DNA of 64,000 bases from Salegentibacter echinorum (GCF_900129445.1 NZ_FQVT01000001.1:62001-126000), one strand, 5' to 3'. Shown: positions 34,915-44,783, counted from the stretch's first letter. Notes: generated from the sequence alone by a model not told the origin. Made by a program: numbers and translations.

Positions 34915-35583
34915 TTAAAATGGGAACATTTGATCAGTAAATTGTTTAAATATGTCGCTGGCCAGAGTTTTGTCAAAGGCTTTGGCTGCGACCAAATCGC
35001 CAAGTTTTGATTTTAATAACTGACCAAACGATTTTTTGCTAAGATGCGGAATGTCTTTGCGCAGCTCATCAAACTCATCGAAGATTATTTGTTGGCCATA
35101 TCCTGATTTTTTAACTTCGGTAAGTACCTCTTTGAGAAGTGTTTTTAATTCTTCATCAGAATCGCTGATTTTTGAGTAGTCAGGTACTTGGGCTTTTCTG
35201 GCTTGTTCAATAGCATACTTTCCCTCAAGTTTTAGTTTGGCATTTACATCACGATCATTTATAGTCTCTATAAAGCCTCGGTCCTCAAGCATTCTACCAT
35301 AGTCCCAATCTTCGGTATGACCATTTAACTTTACGCCGTTACCTTCAAGAATCCACTTAATAGAATGGTATTTTCCATCATTATACAGTTCATATAGTTT
35401 AGAAAGTATAAGGTCAAGAATACCTTCGGTATCAAGGTTTTTACGCTCTTCTAAATCAATGTCATCAGCTCGCACAATAGCATCTGAAATGGATAAAATT
35501 TTTAAATAGTAATCAAGCCCATTAATTTCATCTTTGATGGTTTGAATAGTATTTTTGACCCTTTGGTCGACACCTAATTTCAT
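34915..35583 (-). CDS. Hypothetical protein, likely the main part of a frameshifted gene
   Basis: A 222-residue soluble protein, acidic and helical, with repeated Asp/Glu/Lys patches (KDEINGLDYYLKI, RADDIDLEERKNL, DSDEELKTLLKEV). The frame stays open upstream of its ATG for about 30 more codons, reading NYVRTSFEPEHTNFAYEFKA and QQGYNFG directly into MKLGVD. Those codons begin where the small gene at 35667-35819 ends, in another frame. The two may therefore be a single gene of about 300 residues with one indel near 35670-35685. No family is recognised. Confidence 0.6.
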   Translation of the reverse strand: MKLGVDQRVKNTIQTIKDEINGLDYYLKILSISDAIVRADDIDLEERKNLDTEGILDLILSKLYELYNDGKYHSIKWILEGNGVKLNGHTEDWDYGRMLEDRGFIETINDRDVNAKLKLEGKYAIEQARKAQVPDYSKISDSDEELKTLLKEVLTEVKKSGYGQQIIFDEFDELRKDIPHLSKKSFGQLLKSKLGDLVAAKAFDKTLASDIFKQFTDQMFPF

Positions 35584-35666
35584 TCCGAAATTATATCCTT
35601 GTTGAGCCTTAAACTCGTATGCAAAATTGGTGTGTTCCGGTTCAAAAGAAGTCCTTACGTAGTTAA

Positions 35667-35819
35667 TTATATTGTTTCCCAGGACTGTTTATCTTCTTTC
35701 AATTCATTTAATAAATCTTCAGTTCTTGCTGCTTTATATTTTTCAATAAGCGCATTTCCTTCGGATTGAAAACTTTCAAGACTGCTTTTAAATTCAGTCC
35801 ATTTAACCTTTAACACCAT
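35667..35819 (-). CDS. Short hypothetical protein, probably N-terminus of the downstream frameshifted gene
   Basis: A 50-residue frame starting at MVLKVKWTEFKSS (an earlier ATG at 35858 is in a poor context). It is Lys/Glu-rich and helical (ARTEDLLNELKEDKQSWETI). It ends where sensible reading moves to a different frame leading into the gene at 34915-35583. It is best read as the first part of that gene. Confidence 0.5.
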   Translation of the reverse strand: MVLKVKWTEFKSSLESFQSEGNALIEKYKAARTEDLLNELKEDKQSWETI

Positions 35820-35910
35820 AAACCTAAAATTATGCTGGCAAAGGTAAGGGAATGGCAATTGAATATGTTGAAATATGGCTTTAAAATATTTGCAAATGGC
35901 TGATAATAGT

Positions 35911-37125
35911 TCAAAAATTTACCACACTATCCAAAGCATCATCTGCTTCTTTGTGAATAAAATTAGCTTGATAGTTCAATGTGGTTTTTAAATCGCTATG
36001 ACGATACAATTTTTGCAGCATTAAGGGATGGATGGTATCACCGGCAATATTGCCGAAAGAATGTCGTGCAATGTGCATCGTTACCTTTTTTTGAATGCCT
36101 GTTCGTTTCGCGATTTTCTTTATATGGTCATTAAACTTCTTGTTTGCGACCTTTTTTTTTCTGTAAATATCTTTTGGATCGGTCAAATCTGCTTTTTTCA
36201 TTTCAGGGAAGATAAAATCATCATCGTTTTGTTTATCTGATATGTAGGACAACAAGATTTTTTCAACCTTGACAGGTATCTTGAGAGATAATAATTTTGA
36301 ATTTTTACCCATTTTGTAATGTAACCTACCATCGTAAATTTGGGACCACCTCGTGAAAAGAACGTCCGAAATACGCATTCCGGCAAAATAAAAGCTGAAT
36401 AACCATACGTTTAATGAATGCCTTTCCATATATGAAAGATTAGGGCAGCTTTCAAGAGATTTAATTTCTTTGCCTGAGAGTCCTGTTTTTGTAGTTTCTG
36501 GAAATTTAATTTTAAACTTACCAGTTCCAAAAGGATATATTTCCTTGCTCACTACTTTATCCTTGATAGCCCGATTGAAAAGAAGTCTTATCAACACCAT
36601 AATGTTCATTGCAGACGTTTCTGTAAGGGTACAAGATCCCTTTAAGAATATTTTGAATTTTTTGAGAAAACGTTCATCTATTTCCTGAAATGCAAGATGT
36701 CGAGTTTTACAATATCTTTCGATATAACTTAGCCAAGCAGAGTCCGTAGAATGCCTATTGATTTTGTTTTCAGCTTCGAGAGCCTCAAGGTGTTCATCTG
36801 CAAAATCAAAAAAGGTAAGACTGGAAGTAGGTTTATAAATTTCCTTTTTTATTTGGCGAGCTGTCGCGTCTTTATTGTTGGTTTGTAAGGCAATCAATCC
36901 TTTTCTGGCTTCAGAAAGTTTGGAAGCCAAAAGGTTATTCAAGCTTTCTGCGTTTGGATGTGATTTCTTTATTTTAAGTTCTTTCCCATCCCAATCTTCT
37001 AACTCGATATAGTGTCCTATATGTTTATATGTAGAACGGCGATCTTTGGTTATCCTAATAGCGAGTGGGTATAATCCCTTAGAATTAGGCTTTTTACGAA
37101 GTATTATCTTTGCACTTGTTGACAT
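35911..37125 (-). CDS. Tyrosine-type site-specific integrase
   Basis: A 404-residue recombinase (start MSTSAKIILRKK at 37125; an ATG at 37155 adds ten residues). The N-terminal arm domain (about residues 1-85) carries the RITKDRRSTYKHIGHYI pattern of the Bacteroidota phage-integrase family; a SAM-like core-binding domain follows at about 95-190. The catalytic domain has the Arg in YFAGMRISDVLF, HxxR in MHIARHSFGNIAG and the nucleophile Tyr in YRHSDLKTTLNYQ. It is transcribed away from the leucine tRNA remnant at 37336-37390, with repeated GTACAACA motifs between. It probably moves the whole metal island. Confidence 0.93.
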   Translation of the reverse strand: MSTSAKIILRKKPNSKGLYPLAIRITKDRRSTYKHIGHYIELEDWDGKELKIKKSHPNAESLNNLLASKLSEARKGLIALQTNNKDATARQIKKEIYKPTSSLTFFDFADEHLEALEAENKINRHSTDSAWLSYIERYCKTRHLAFQEIDERFLKKFKIFLKGSCTLTETSAMNIMVLIRLLFNRAIKDKVVSKEIYPFGTGKFKIKFPETTKTGLSGKEIKSLESCPNLSYMERHSLNVWLFSFYFAGMRISDVLFTRWSQIYDGRLHYKMGKNSKLLSLKIPVKVEKILLSYISDKQNDDDFIFPEMKKADLTDPKDIYRKKKVANKKFNDHIKKIAKRTGIQKKVTMHIARHSFGNIAGDTIHPLMLQKLYRHSDLKTTLNYQANFIHKEADDALDSVVNF

Positions 37126-37159
37126 TGTAAACCTTTTTTTGAGTACGAAAGTCAAATCA

Positions 37160-37236
37160 GGTACAACATTTGGTCTAAAAACCTTCCTAAAGATACATAT
37201 TTATTAGGAATAATGGGTACAACATAGGTACAACAA
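37160..37236. repeat. Direct repeats near the integrase (possible arm-type sites)
   Basis: GTACAACA occurs three times in the same orientation (37161, 37217 and 37228), each preceded by G, in the 200 bases between integrase and the tRNA remnant. Such short repeats are expected for the arm-type sites that tyrosine integrases bind beside attP. It may also control int transcription. Confidence 0.55.
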
Positions 37237-37335
37237 ATGTTGAAGTCAACTGATATTAAATGACTTTAAATAAAATGACGAAAGGGTTAAATCATTGAAA
37301 ATGAGATGATTTATGTTTTCTTAGTGCAATATATA

Positions 37336-37390
37336 CCAGACTTAGGATCTAGTGCCTTACGGTGTGAGAGTTCGAGTCTCTCCGCCCGCA
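37336..37390 (+). other. Displaced 3' part of a tRNA-Leu gene (attachment-site junction)
   Basis: The stretch holds a Leu anticodon loop (CTTAGGA, anticodon TAG), a variable arm, a T stem-loop GAGAG-TTCGAGT-CTCTC (37366-37382) and the acceptor 3' strand CGCCCGC (37383-37389) with discriminator A. The left side has no D-arm or acceptor 5' strand; the 5' half is replaced by unrelated A/T-rich DNA. The first anticodon-stem pair mismatch (CCAGA with TCTAG) marks where the identity starts. This is an att-type remnant, not a working tRNA. The intact tRNA-Leu would lie beyond the left end of the window. Confidence 0.8.
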
Positions 37391-37423
37391 CACTTTGGCA
37401 GGCTCAGTGCAGGCCAAAAATAT

Positions 37424-37455
37424 AAGCTCTTCAGAAATGAAGGGCTTTTTTTATT
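37424..37455 (+). terminator. Rho-independent terminator after the tRNA remnant
   Basis: AAGCTCTTCA (37424-37433) and TGAAGGGCTT (37438-37447) pair over 10 positions with one T-G wobble and a GAAA loop, followed by a T-rich run. It sits 33 bases after the tRNA 3' end and is probably the original terminator of the tRNA-Leu gene, now cut from its 5' half. The gap 37456-37811 holds nothing else recognisable. Confidence 0.8.
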
Positions 37456-37811
37456 TTTTATTATTGCTGAAAGAGAAACCTAAAAGGACACTTTTAACTA
37501 CAGTTTATTGGGATTATTCGGATCATTCTCAAAAGTTATTTCTGCTTGCAGCTTCCCGAATACCAACCTATATCATTCTTTAATCCGTAAAAAGTGATGT
37601 GTTTTATGATATTAAGCGCCATCATTTTCTAATTCCCCATTTGATATTTTCGTCTTTAAAATTTCTCTATTTAAAGCTGAGGTTTCATATTAAATAGCCC
37701 TTTGGAAGTATAAGTGGTTTTGACTTTATTCTTGACATCGTCCCTATGGTTAAACATTAGTTAAATCCTTTAAATATACTTATATTGGAAATAAACTTAA
37801 ATTAATAAACC

Positions 37812-38108
37812 ATGAAAAAAGTAACACCTCCAAAAGTTAGTGTACTCGCTACAGGAAAGAACTTAACTGCCAAGCAAATGCAGGGGAAGAGGGGGGATTT
37901 AATGCCTAAACACCTTGCCGACTTAGAATCAATCGTGTTTGTTCACGAAGGCGAATGCCTTTTCCATATGAATGGAAAAGAGACCCATCTAAAACCCGGT
38001 GATTCGCTTGTTGTTCCTCCACAAGTAAAACACCAAATTGAGGTTGTATCAGATTTTAAAGGAGTTCATTTTATGCCAAAAGAAATTGAATTTGAATTTT
38101 TTAAATAA
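37812..38108 (+). CDS. Cupin-domain protein
   Basis: A 98-residue single cupin. FVHEGECLFHMNGKETHL followed by KPGDSLVVPPQVKHQIEV gives the two cupin motifs, with His ligands in the second (VKHQI) and an incomplete metal set in the first (E/H in VHEGECLFH). The N-terminal segment (VLATGKNLTAKQMQG) is not part of the barrel. Function cannot be assigned; such proteins bind small molecules or metals. It is the first gene right of the att junction. Confidence 0.75.
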   Translation: MKKVTPPKVSVLATGKNLTAKQMQGKRGDLMPKHLADLESIVFVHEGECLFHMNGKETHLKPGDSLVVPPQVKHQIEVVSDFKGVHFMPKEIEFEFFK

Positions 38109-38237
38109 ATTATTTTGGAGCAAACCCACAATATATTCAAAAGACTATATTTCGTAATTTATGGCAAACCAGCCATATTTTTTCTTTACTCGATAATCGA
38201 GAAAAAACGAATTTCTTAGATAATTAAAAATATAAAT

Positions 38238-39182
38238 ATGAAAGCAGCTATTCTTAAAAAGACAGGAGATGTAGATCATCTTACAATGAAAAATATTCCT
38301 ATTCCCGAGATAAAGGAGAATGAAATTCTGGTTAAAACCAAGGTAGCCAGTATCAATCCAATTGAAGTGAAAACACGAAAGGGAAACCGGTTTAGCAAGG
38401 AATTGTTACAGGACGAATATCCTATTTTAGGATGGGATGCCAGTGGAGTGGTTGAAAAAGTAGGAGAAAAAATTACAGAATTTAAACCGGGCGATAAAGT
38501 TTTTGGAATCATTGGGTTCCCCGGATTTGGAAAAACCTATGCAGAATACTTTGTAGCTGAAGAAAAGCATTTGACCTATATTCCTGAAGGTGTAAGCTTT
38601 GAAGATGCAGCAGCCAGTACCATTGCGGCTATCACCGCATACCAGGCACTAAAGGATTTCGGGAAATTAGAATCGAACACAAAAGTACTGATTCACGCTG
38701 CTTCCGGCGGAGTTGGACATTATGGGGTTCAATTTGCCAAACATTTTGGCGCTGAAGTCTGGGCAACTGCCTCCGGGTCTAAAGAAGACTTTGTTAGAGA
38801 CCTGGGAGCCGATCATTTTATTGATTACAAAACCCAAAAATTTGAGGAAGAAGCACAAAACATGGATGTGGTTTTCGATTTGATTGGTGGTGATTATATC
38901 GACCACTCTTTAAAATCTCTAAAAAAAGGTGGCGTATTAATCAGTATCCCAAGTGCGACCAACGAGGAGGTTGAAGAAAAAGCGGAGAACGCAGGATGTG
39001 TTGGGGTAAGATTCAGCCTTAAAAACAATAAAAAAGATATGCAAGCCATTGCCCGGCTATTAAAAACCGGGGAATTGAAACCGTTTATATCCGAAAGCTT
39101 TCCGTTAGACGAAATTAGAGAAGCGCATAAAGAATTGGAAAAAGGACATACTAAAGGAAAGATAGTTATTACTATGGAGTAA
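38238..39182 (+). CDS. Zinc-independent quinone-oxidoreductase-type (MDR) dehydrogenase
   Basis: A 314-residue MDR-family protein. The GroES-like half contains KTKVASINPIEVKTRKGN and GWDASGVVEKVGEKITEFKP; the Rossmann half has ALKDFGKLESNTKVLIHAAS then GGVGHYGVQFAKHFGAEVWA, the NADPH-binding motif. No Cys/His catalytic zinc set (GHE) is present, so it belongs to the zinc-free quinone oxidoreductases that use NADPH to reduce quinones or enones. Start at ATG 38238. It may act in oxidative or electrophile stress, like the catalase and Dps nearby. Confidence 0.9.
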   Translation: MKAAILKKTGDVDHLTMKNIPIPEIKENEILVKTKVASINPIEVKTRKGNRFSKELLQDEYPILGWDASGVVEKVGEKITEFKPGDKVFGIIGFPGFGKTYAEYFVAEEKHLTYIPEGVSFEDAAASTIAAITAYQALKDFGKLESNTKVLIHAASGGVGHYGVQFAKHFGAEVWATASGSKEDFVRDLGADHFIDYKTQKFEEEAQNMDVVFDLIGGDYIDHSLKSLKKGGVLISIPSATNEEVEEKAENAGCVGVRFSLKNNKKDMQAIARLLKTGELKPFISESFPLDEIREAHKELEKGHTKGKIVITME

Positions 39183-39271
39183 ATATCTTTTGGTCTTTAG
39201 CCCACCATAGCTTAGTCAGGGAATAAATGTGTGAAAAATAGAATCTGTATTCTTAAAAGAAGCATAATAAG

Positions 39272-40078
39272 GTGAACAAATATAAATTAGTTATAGTAGG
39301 AAGTGGATCGCTGGGTAGCATCATTGCGAAAGTTGTTGCACAGGATATGAAGGAAAAGTATGATATACTAGGCATATTAAGCGGAAGACGAGAAAATGCA
39401 ATAAAGTTGGCAGATGAGATAGGTTGCAAGGCGTATAAATCTTTATCTGAAATGATTGACGATAGACCAGACTATGTTATCGAAGCTGCTTCTCCGGGCG
39501 TGTTTAAAGAAATTGGAGTTGAAATCCTGGCAAGTAGAATAAGCTTAATTCCATTATCTGTAGGTGCTCTTGCCGATAAAGAATTTTATAAGAATATTAA
39601 ACGAACGGCATTAGAAAATAATTGCCGGGTTCATATACCACCTGGAGCGGTAGGTGGTTTTGATGTGCTGGGAGCATCTATGTTGATGGAAGATGGAGAT
39701 GTAAGTATCACTACAGAAAAATCACCCGAATCATTAGAAGGAGCTCCCTTTTTAAAGAACAAAGAATTTTCTAAAGAAAAAACAGAAGAAATATTCAGTG
39801 GCTATGCGAAGGAGGCCATCGAGCACTTTCCAAAAAATGTTAACGTTGCAGTAGCTACCGCTCTGGCAACAACGGGTGTGGAGAATACTAAGGTTTTGAT
39901 CAAAAGTATTCCCGGGACGAAAAGTAACAGGCATACCATAAAGTTAAAGGCAGAAACAGTAAATGTCACCATAGCCATTGAGACTATGCCGTCTAAGAAT
40001 AATCCTAAATCCAGTGCTTTAGCTGCATATAGTGTGATTGGTTTACTTAAAAACTTAGTTGCACCCATTGCTTTTTGA
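39272..40078 (+). CDS. Aspartate dehydrogenase-like protein
   Basis: A 268-residue protein with GTG start at 39272. The N-terminal Rossmann motif is LVIVGSGSLGSIIAKVVA, and the rest fits the aspartate dehydrogenase (DUF108) family, with VIEAASPGVFKEIGVEILAS, SVGALADKEFY and RVHIPPGAVGGFDVLGA in the catalytic half. The family oxidises L-aspartate with NAD(P)+ and can feed NAD synthesis or amino acid breakdown. Exact substrate is not proven. Neighbours do not suggest a pathway; it lies between the MDR dehydrogenase and Dps. Confidence 0.8.
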   Translation: MNKYKLVIVGSGSLGSIIAKVVAQDMKEKYDILGILSGRRENAIKLADEIGCKAYKSLSEMIDDRPDYVIEAASPGVFKEIGVEILASRISLIPLSVGALADKEFYKNIKRTALENNCRVHIPPGAVGGFDVLGASMLMEDGDVSITTEKSPESLEGAPFLKNKEFSKEKTEEIFSGYAKEAIEHFPKNVNVAVATALATTGVENTKVLIKSIPGTKSNRHTIKLKAETVNVTIAIETMPSKNNPKSSALAAYSVIGLLKNLVAPIAF

Positions 40079-40364
40079 TAATAAGCAATGAAAGGAGCGG
40101 TTTTTTATCCAATGAACAAAGTTTAAACAAGTTCATTGTCTATAAATGCCAACATAGATCTTCGTGAAAGTTTCATTTTCAATGTTTAATCAACTTTAAA
40201 TAGATCAAAGCAAGGAATAAGGTTTCAGTGCCCTCTTTCAGTGGCTAATTGCTAAGTCGAAAAATATTATGTAAATTTAGATACTTGAGGTATAAGGGGA
40301 AACTTCCTGAGAACCGTTAACAATAAGCAATTAGAAATATTAATAAATTATAAAACACAAGAAA

Positions 40365-40838
40365 ATGGCTAAATTAAATGCTATCGGACTGGATAAAGAA
40401 AAGTCCAAAAAACTTTCAGAAAAACTCAACGAACTATTAGCAGATTATTCCATCTTTTATCAAAATATCAGAGGATATCACTGGAATATAAAAGGAGATA
40501 AATTTTTTGAGCTGCACGACAAATTTCAGGAGCTTTACGAAGATCTATTTGTGAAAATCGATGAAGTGGCAGAGCGTATTCAAACCCTGGGACACACTCC
40601 AGACCATAAATTCTCCAAGTATTTGAAAGATGCAAAAGTTGAAGAAAGCACCGAGGTAGCCGATGGTGTAAAGGACGTAAAGGACACACTTGAATCACTA
40701 CAAATAATTATCACTTTGCAACGTGAAATTCTGGATTTATCTGCAGACGCAGAGGATGAAGGAACCAACGCACTAATGAGCGATTACATACGGGAACAGG
40801 AAAAACTGGTTTGGATGTATTCTTCATATTTAAACTAA
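40365..40838 (+). CDS. dps: Dps-type ferritin-like protein
   Basis: A 157-residue four-helix protein. RGYHWNIKGDKFFELHDKFQ with ELYEDLFVKIDEVAERIQTL contains the inter-subunit ferroxidase ligands (H...H...D and D...E) of Dps. The family oxidises Fe(II) with peroxide, stores iron and protects DNA. It stands 26 bases before the catalase gene, making a stress pair. The start at 40365 follows an A-rich leader. Confidence 0.92.
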   Translation: MAKLNAIGLDKEKSKKLSEKLNELLADYSIFYQNIRGYHWNIKGDKFFELHDKFQELYEDLFVKIDEVAERIQTLGHTPDHKFSKYLKDAKVEESTEVADGVKDVKDTLESLQIIITLQREILDLSADAEDEGTNALMSDYIREQEKLVWMYSSYLN

Positions 40839-40864
40839 ACCAGTAAACAAGAAAATAACCAACC

Positions 40865-42337
40865 ATGGCAGAAAAAGACGATAAGAAAAAATTATTTTCG
40901 GTTTCAGGAAGACCGATAGCCGAAAACCAAAACGTGAAAACAGCAGGGAAAAGAGGTCCAATGCTTTTGGAAGACTTTTGGTTTCTTGAGAAAATGGCGC
41001 ATTTTGATAGAGAAGTAATCCCGGAAAGAAGAATGCACGCTAAAGGCTCGGGAGCATTTGGAACTTTTAAAGTGACCCACGATATTTCGCAATTTACCAA
41101 AGCAAAACTCTTCTCGGAAATAGGAAAAGAAACCCCTGTGTTTGTACGCTTTTCTACCGTGGCTGGAGAACGTGGCGCAGCAGATGCCGAGCGCGACATT
41201 CGAGGTTTTGCCATTAAGTTTTATACCGAAGAGGGAAATTGGGATTTAACAGGTAACAATACACCTGTTTTCTTTTTACGCGATCCTTACCGTTTCCCCG
41301 ATCTTAATAAAGCAGTAAAAAGAGACCCAAAAACCAATCTTCGGGATGCCAATAACAACTGGGATTTTTGGACCCTGTTGCCCGAAGCATTACACCAGGT
41401 TACCATTACCATGAGCGAGCGGGGAATTCCTAAATCATATCGGAATATGAACGGTTACGGAAGCCACACTTTTAGCTTGATTGATGCCGACAATAAAAGG
41501 GTTTGGGTGAAATTCCACTTTAAAACCGAACAGGGGATAGAAAACCTGAGTAATGAAGAAGCCGGTGCTATAATTGCCGGAGACCGGGAAAGTCACCAAA
41601 GGGATTTATTCGATGTTATTGAAGAAGGTAATTTCCCGCGGTGGAAAATGAAAATTCAGGTAATGACCGAGGAGCAGGCAAATGAATGTCCTTTTAATCC
41701 ATTTGATCTCACCAAGGTTTGGCCACACGGCGATTATCCCTTACACGAGGTGGGCGTATTGGAGTTAAACAAAAATCCGGAAAACTATTATGCAGATGTA
41801 GAGCAGGCTGCGTTTAACCCTGCCAATGTGGTTCCCGGTGTAGGATTTTCACCCGATAGGATGTTGCAAGCCAGGTTGTTTTCCTATGGTGATGCCCAGC
41901 GCTATAGACTGGGTGTGAATCATTATCAAATTCCGGTAAATAAACCCAAATGTCCTTTCCACAATCCGTCGCGAGATGGGAGGATGCGCGTAGATGGAAA
42001 CGAAGGAAGTACGCTCCATTATTACCCAAACAGCTATGATCAATGGGAAGAACAAAAAGAGTTTACCGAACCGCCTTTGCCGTTAGAAGGCGCTGCCGAT
42101 CATTACGATTTTAGAGAAGATGACGACGATTATTATACACAACCCGGCAATCTTTTCCGAATAATGAATGATGAGCAAAAGAACCTTTTATTTAAAAATA
42201 CCGCTGCTGAAGTAGGCGGTGCCGAAAAGTTTATTCAGGAAAGACATATTAAAAATTGTTATAAAGCCGATCCGGACTATGGAAAAGGTGTTGCTGAAGC
42301 TTTAAATATTGATATAAACGAAGTAGAACTGAAATGA
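40865..42337 (+). CDS. katA: Monofunctional haem catalase (clade 3)
   Basis: A 490-residue catalase. The distal His (about residue 58) is in [12 protein letters not shown], the distal Asn is in [15 protein letters not shown], and the haem-ligand Tyr (about residue 341) is in [34 protein letters not shown] is the family signature. Length is that of small-subunit catalases, which bind NADPH and convert peroxide to water and O2. It is 26 bases after dps and 73 before ureA, so it may partly share transcription with dps. Confidence 0.95.
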   Translation: MAEKDDKKKLFSVSGRPIAENQNVKTAGKRGPMLLEDFWFLEKMAHFDREVIPERRMHAKGSGAFGTFKVTHDISQFTKAKLFSEIGKETPVFVRFSTVAGERGAADAERDIRGFAIKFYTEEGNWDLTGNNTPVFFLRDPYRFPDLNKAVKRDPKTNLRDANNNWDFWTLLPEALHQVTITMSERGIPKSYRNMNGYGSHTFSLIDADNKRVWVKFHFKTEQGIENLSNEEAGAIIAGDRESHQRDLFDVIEEGNFPRWKMKIQVMTEEQANECPFNPFDLTKVWPHGDYPLHEVGVLELNKNPENYYADVEQAAFNPANVVPGVGFSPDRMLQARLFSYGDAQRYRLGVNHYQIPVNKPKCPFHNPSRDGRMRVDGNEGSTLHYYPNSYDQWEEQKEFTEPPLPLEGAADHYDFREDDDDYYTQPGNLFRIMNDEQKNLLFKNTAAEVGGAEKFIQERHIKNCYKADPDYGKGVAEALNIDINEVELK

Positions 42338-42370
42338 GTAACAATAACTTAGACCCTATCAAATATTCCT

Positions 42371-42378
42371 TATATTTG
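42371..42378 (+). promoter_or_regulatory. Probable -7 element of the urease operon
   Basis: TATATTTG matches TAnnTTTG, 32 bases before the ureA start, giving a leader of about 25 bases. No clear TTG-type -33 box is visible at the usual distance, so the assignment is provisional. Confidence 0.55.
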
Positions 42379-42410
42379 AGAGAAACCACCCACTTTTAAA
42401 TAAAAAGCTT

Positions 42411-42713
42411 ATGTTTTTAACACCAAGAGAAAGAGATAAACTCATGATTGTTGTTGCCGCCGATGTGGCAAGACGTAGAAGAGAAAAAGGATTAAAACTC
42501 AACCATCCCGAGGCCATGGCCCTAATTACAAATGAAATTATGGAAGGTGCCAGAGAAGGAAAGACCGTAGCAGAGTTAATGAAATATGGCACTACGATCT
42601 TAACCCGTGAAGATGTGATGGAAGGAATTCCCGAAATGATTCCGGATATTCAGGTAGAAGTTACCTTTCCAGATGGCACTAAATTGGTGACTGTGCATAA
42701 TCCTATTAATTAA
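42411..42713 (+). CDS. ureA: Urease gamma subunit
   Basis: A 100-residue protein with the UreA signatures [40 protein letters not shown] and [14 protein letters not shown]. The subunit sits on the outside of the urease heterotrimer next to the catalytic alpha subunit. It starts the operon ureA-B-C-E-F-G-D and precedes ureB by 25 bases. Confidence 0.96.
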   Translation: MFLTPRERDKLMIVVAADVARRRREKGLKLNHPEAMALITNEIMEGAREGKTVAELMKYGTTILTREDVMEGIPEMIPDIQVEVTFPDGTKLVTVHNPIN

Positions 42714-42738
42714 ATCTATAATCTAAAAAAACACTGTT

Positions 42739-43050
42739 ATGATACCCGGTGAATACATACACAAGAAGACCGATATAGTTTGTAACGCAGACAGAAAATC
42801 AATCAAACTTCTGGTTACGAATAAAGGAGACCGCCCCATTCAGGTTGGCTCACATTATCACTTTTATGAAGTTAATGAGGCCTTTGATTTTGATCGTGAA
42901 AAAAGCTATGGAAAACGGCTGGATATTCCTGCCGGTGCCGCTGTTCGTTTTGAACCGGGAGATAAAAAAGAAATAGAATTAATTGATTATGCCGGTAAGC
43001 GGGAAGTTTACGGGTTTCATAATAAAGTTGATGGACCATTAAAAAAATAA
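42739..43050 (+). CDS. ureB: Urease beta subunit
   Basis: A 103-residue protein matching Ure[41 protein letters not shown] and [20 protein letters not shown]. It helps lock the flap of the alpha subunit and shapes the active site. It is 4 bases before ureC. Confidence 0.96.
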   Translation: MIPGEYIHKKTDIVCNADRKSIKLLVTNKGDRPIQVGSHYHFYEVNEAFDFDREKSYGKRLDIPAGAAVRFEPGDKKEIELIDYAGKREVYGFHNKVDGPLKK

Positions 43051-43054
43051 GCCT

Positions 43055-44773
43055 ATGAGTTTTAAAATGAACAGGGAACAATACTCCCAAATGTTTGGAC
43101 CTACTACTGGCGATTCAGTACGTCTGGGTGATACAGATATATTTATTAAAGTTGAAAAAGATTACACCACTTATGGAGAAGAAGTAGTCTTTGGTGGCGG
43201 AAAAGTGATTCGTGATGGCATGGGACAACACCCGTTTATTACCAGGGCAGAAGACGATCGCGTGCCAGATGTAGTCATAACCAATGCGCTTATATTAGAC
43301 TATACCGGCATTTTTAAAGCCGATGTAGGTATTAGGGATGGTAAAATATCTGGCATAGGAAAAGCAGGAAATCCATTAGTACAGGATAATGTTGATATTA
43401 TCTTAGGAACAGCTACAGAAGTCATTTCGGGTGAAGGTAAGATTCTTACTGCAGGAGCTGTAGATACACATATTCATTTTATAAACCCCGCCCAGGTTGA
43501 TGTAGCCTTGGCCGGCGGTACAACTACTCTAATTGGTGGTGGCGCAGGCCCCGGAGCAGGCTCAAGGGCAACAACGGGGACTCCAGGCCCGTGGAATATC
43601 AAAACTATGCTAAAAGCCATTGAAGGGCTTCCAATAAATATAGGACTTACAGGAAAAGGTCATGCAGCTAGTTTGGGCCCGTTAAATGAACAAATACGCG
43701 CGGGAGCTGTTGGGCTTAAAGTTCACGAAGATTGGGGTGCTACGTCTTCCGTAATTGATTATGCTTTGCAATGTGCCGATCAATTTGATGTTCAAGTAGC
43801 TTTACATGCCGACACTTTAAACGAATCGGGCTTTTTTGAAGACACTATGAAAGCTATTGATGGTAGGGTGTTGCACATGTATCACTCAGAAGGTGCCGGC
43901 GGTGGTCATGCGCCAGATCTTATCCGCTCAGCAGGTTATGAAAATATTTTACCGGCTTCTACAAATCCTACTTTACCCTATACTGTTAATACGGTTGACG
44001 AACATTTAGATATGGTAATGGTAGCACACAATCTCAATCCTTCTATTCCCGAAGATTTAGCCTTTGCCGATTCCCGTATTCGTGCCGAAACAATTGCTGC
44101 AGAAGATATTTTGCAGGATATGGGCGTATTTAGTGTGGTGAGTTCAGATTCCCAGGCAATGGGACGTATTGGGGAAACGGTACTTCGTACCTGGCAAGTA
44201 GCCGATAAAATGAAAAAACAGCGCGGAACCCTTGAAGGAGATAGCAAACATGCCGATAATAACCGAGCAAAGCGATATGTAGCAAAATATACCATTAATC
44301 CTGCACTTGCCCATGGTATTGGGGATTACGTTGGTTCTATCGAAAAAGGAAAAGTAGCCGATTTAGTGCTTTGGGATCCTGCTTTTTTTGGTGCGAAACC
44401 AGATATGGTGTTGAAAAATGGAGTGGCCGCAATGGCCTTGATGGGGGATGCAAATGCTTCTATTCCTACGCCACAGCCTATGATTCATAGACCAATGTAT
44501 GCACAGTACGGTGGGGCACTCGCCCAGAGTTCTATTACTTTTGTTTCTTCATACGCTTTTGAAAACGATATAAGAGATGAATTAAACCTGAAGAAAAAAG
44601 TCTTGCCGGTTAAGAATATTAGGAATATGACGAAAAAGAAAATGAAACTGAATTCTGAAACGCCTAATATTGAAGTAGATCCTCAGACTTATGAAGTAAG
44701 AATTGGAGGTAAAGTACTTAGCTGCGATCCGGTTAAGGAAGTACCTTTAGGTCAGCGATACTTTTTATTTTAA
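43055..44773 (+). CDS. ureC: Urease alpha (catalytic) subunit with altered flap residues
   Basis: A 572-residue alpha subunit hydrolysing urea to ammonia and carbamate at a dinickel site. Metal ligands: HIH in DTHIHFINP, the carbamylated Lys 222 in GLKVHEDWG, His in LHADTLNES and [12 protein letters not shown], and the Asp further on in [14 protein letters not shown]-adjacent DSQ. The flap normally reads MVCHHLDP; here it reads MVAHNLNP, so the flap Cys is Ala 324 and the second His is Asn 326, while the catalytic His 325 stays. Cys is not essential in other ureases. The rest of the sequence looks normal and complete. Confidence 0.97.
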   Translation: MSFKMNREQYSQMFGPTTGDSVRLGDTDIFIKVEKDYTTYGEEVVFGGGKVIRDGMGQHPFITRAEDDRVPDVVITNALILDYTGIFKADVGIRDGKISGIGKAGNPLVQDNVDIILGTATEVISGEGKILTAGAVDTHIHFINPAQVDVALAGGTTTLIGGGAGPGAGSRATTGTPGPWNIKTMLKAIEGLPINIGLTGKGHAASLGPLNEQIRAGAVGLKVHEDWGATSSVIDYALQCADQFDVQVALHADTLNESGFFEDTMKAIDGRVLHMYHSEGAGGGHAPDLIRSAGYENILPASTNPTLPYTVNTVDEHLDMVMVAHNLNPSIPEDLAFADSRIRAETIAAEDILQDMGVFSVVSSDSQAMGRIGETVLRTWQVADKMKKQRGTLEGDSKHADNNRAKRYVAKYTINPALAHGIGDYVGSIEKGKVADLVLWDPAFFGAKPDMVLKNGVAAMALMGDANASIPTPQPMIHRPMYAQYGGALAQSSITFVSSYAFENDIRDELNLKKKVLPVKNIRNMTKKKMKLNSETPNIEVDPQTYEVRIGGKVLSCDPVKEVPLGQRYFLF

Positions 44774-44783
44774 AACGTAAAAT

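Noticed and set aside
37336-37390. Functional tRNA-Leu gene
   Set aside because: The D-arm and 5' acceptor strand are missing and the anticodon stem has a mismatch, so it cannot fold into a working tRNA.
37395-37583. Open frame of 62 codons after the tRNA remnant
   Set aside because: It runs across the terminator hairpin and gives no protein-like sequence.
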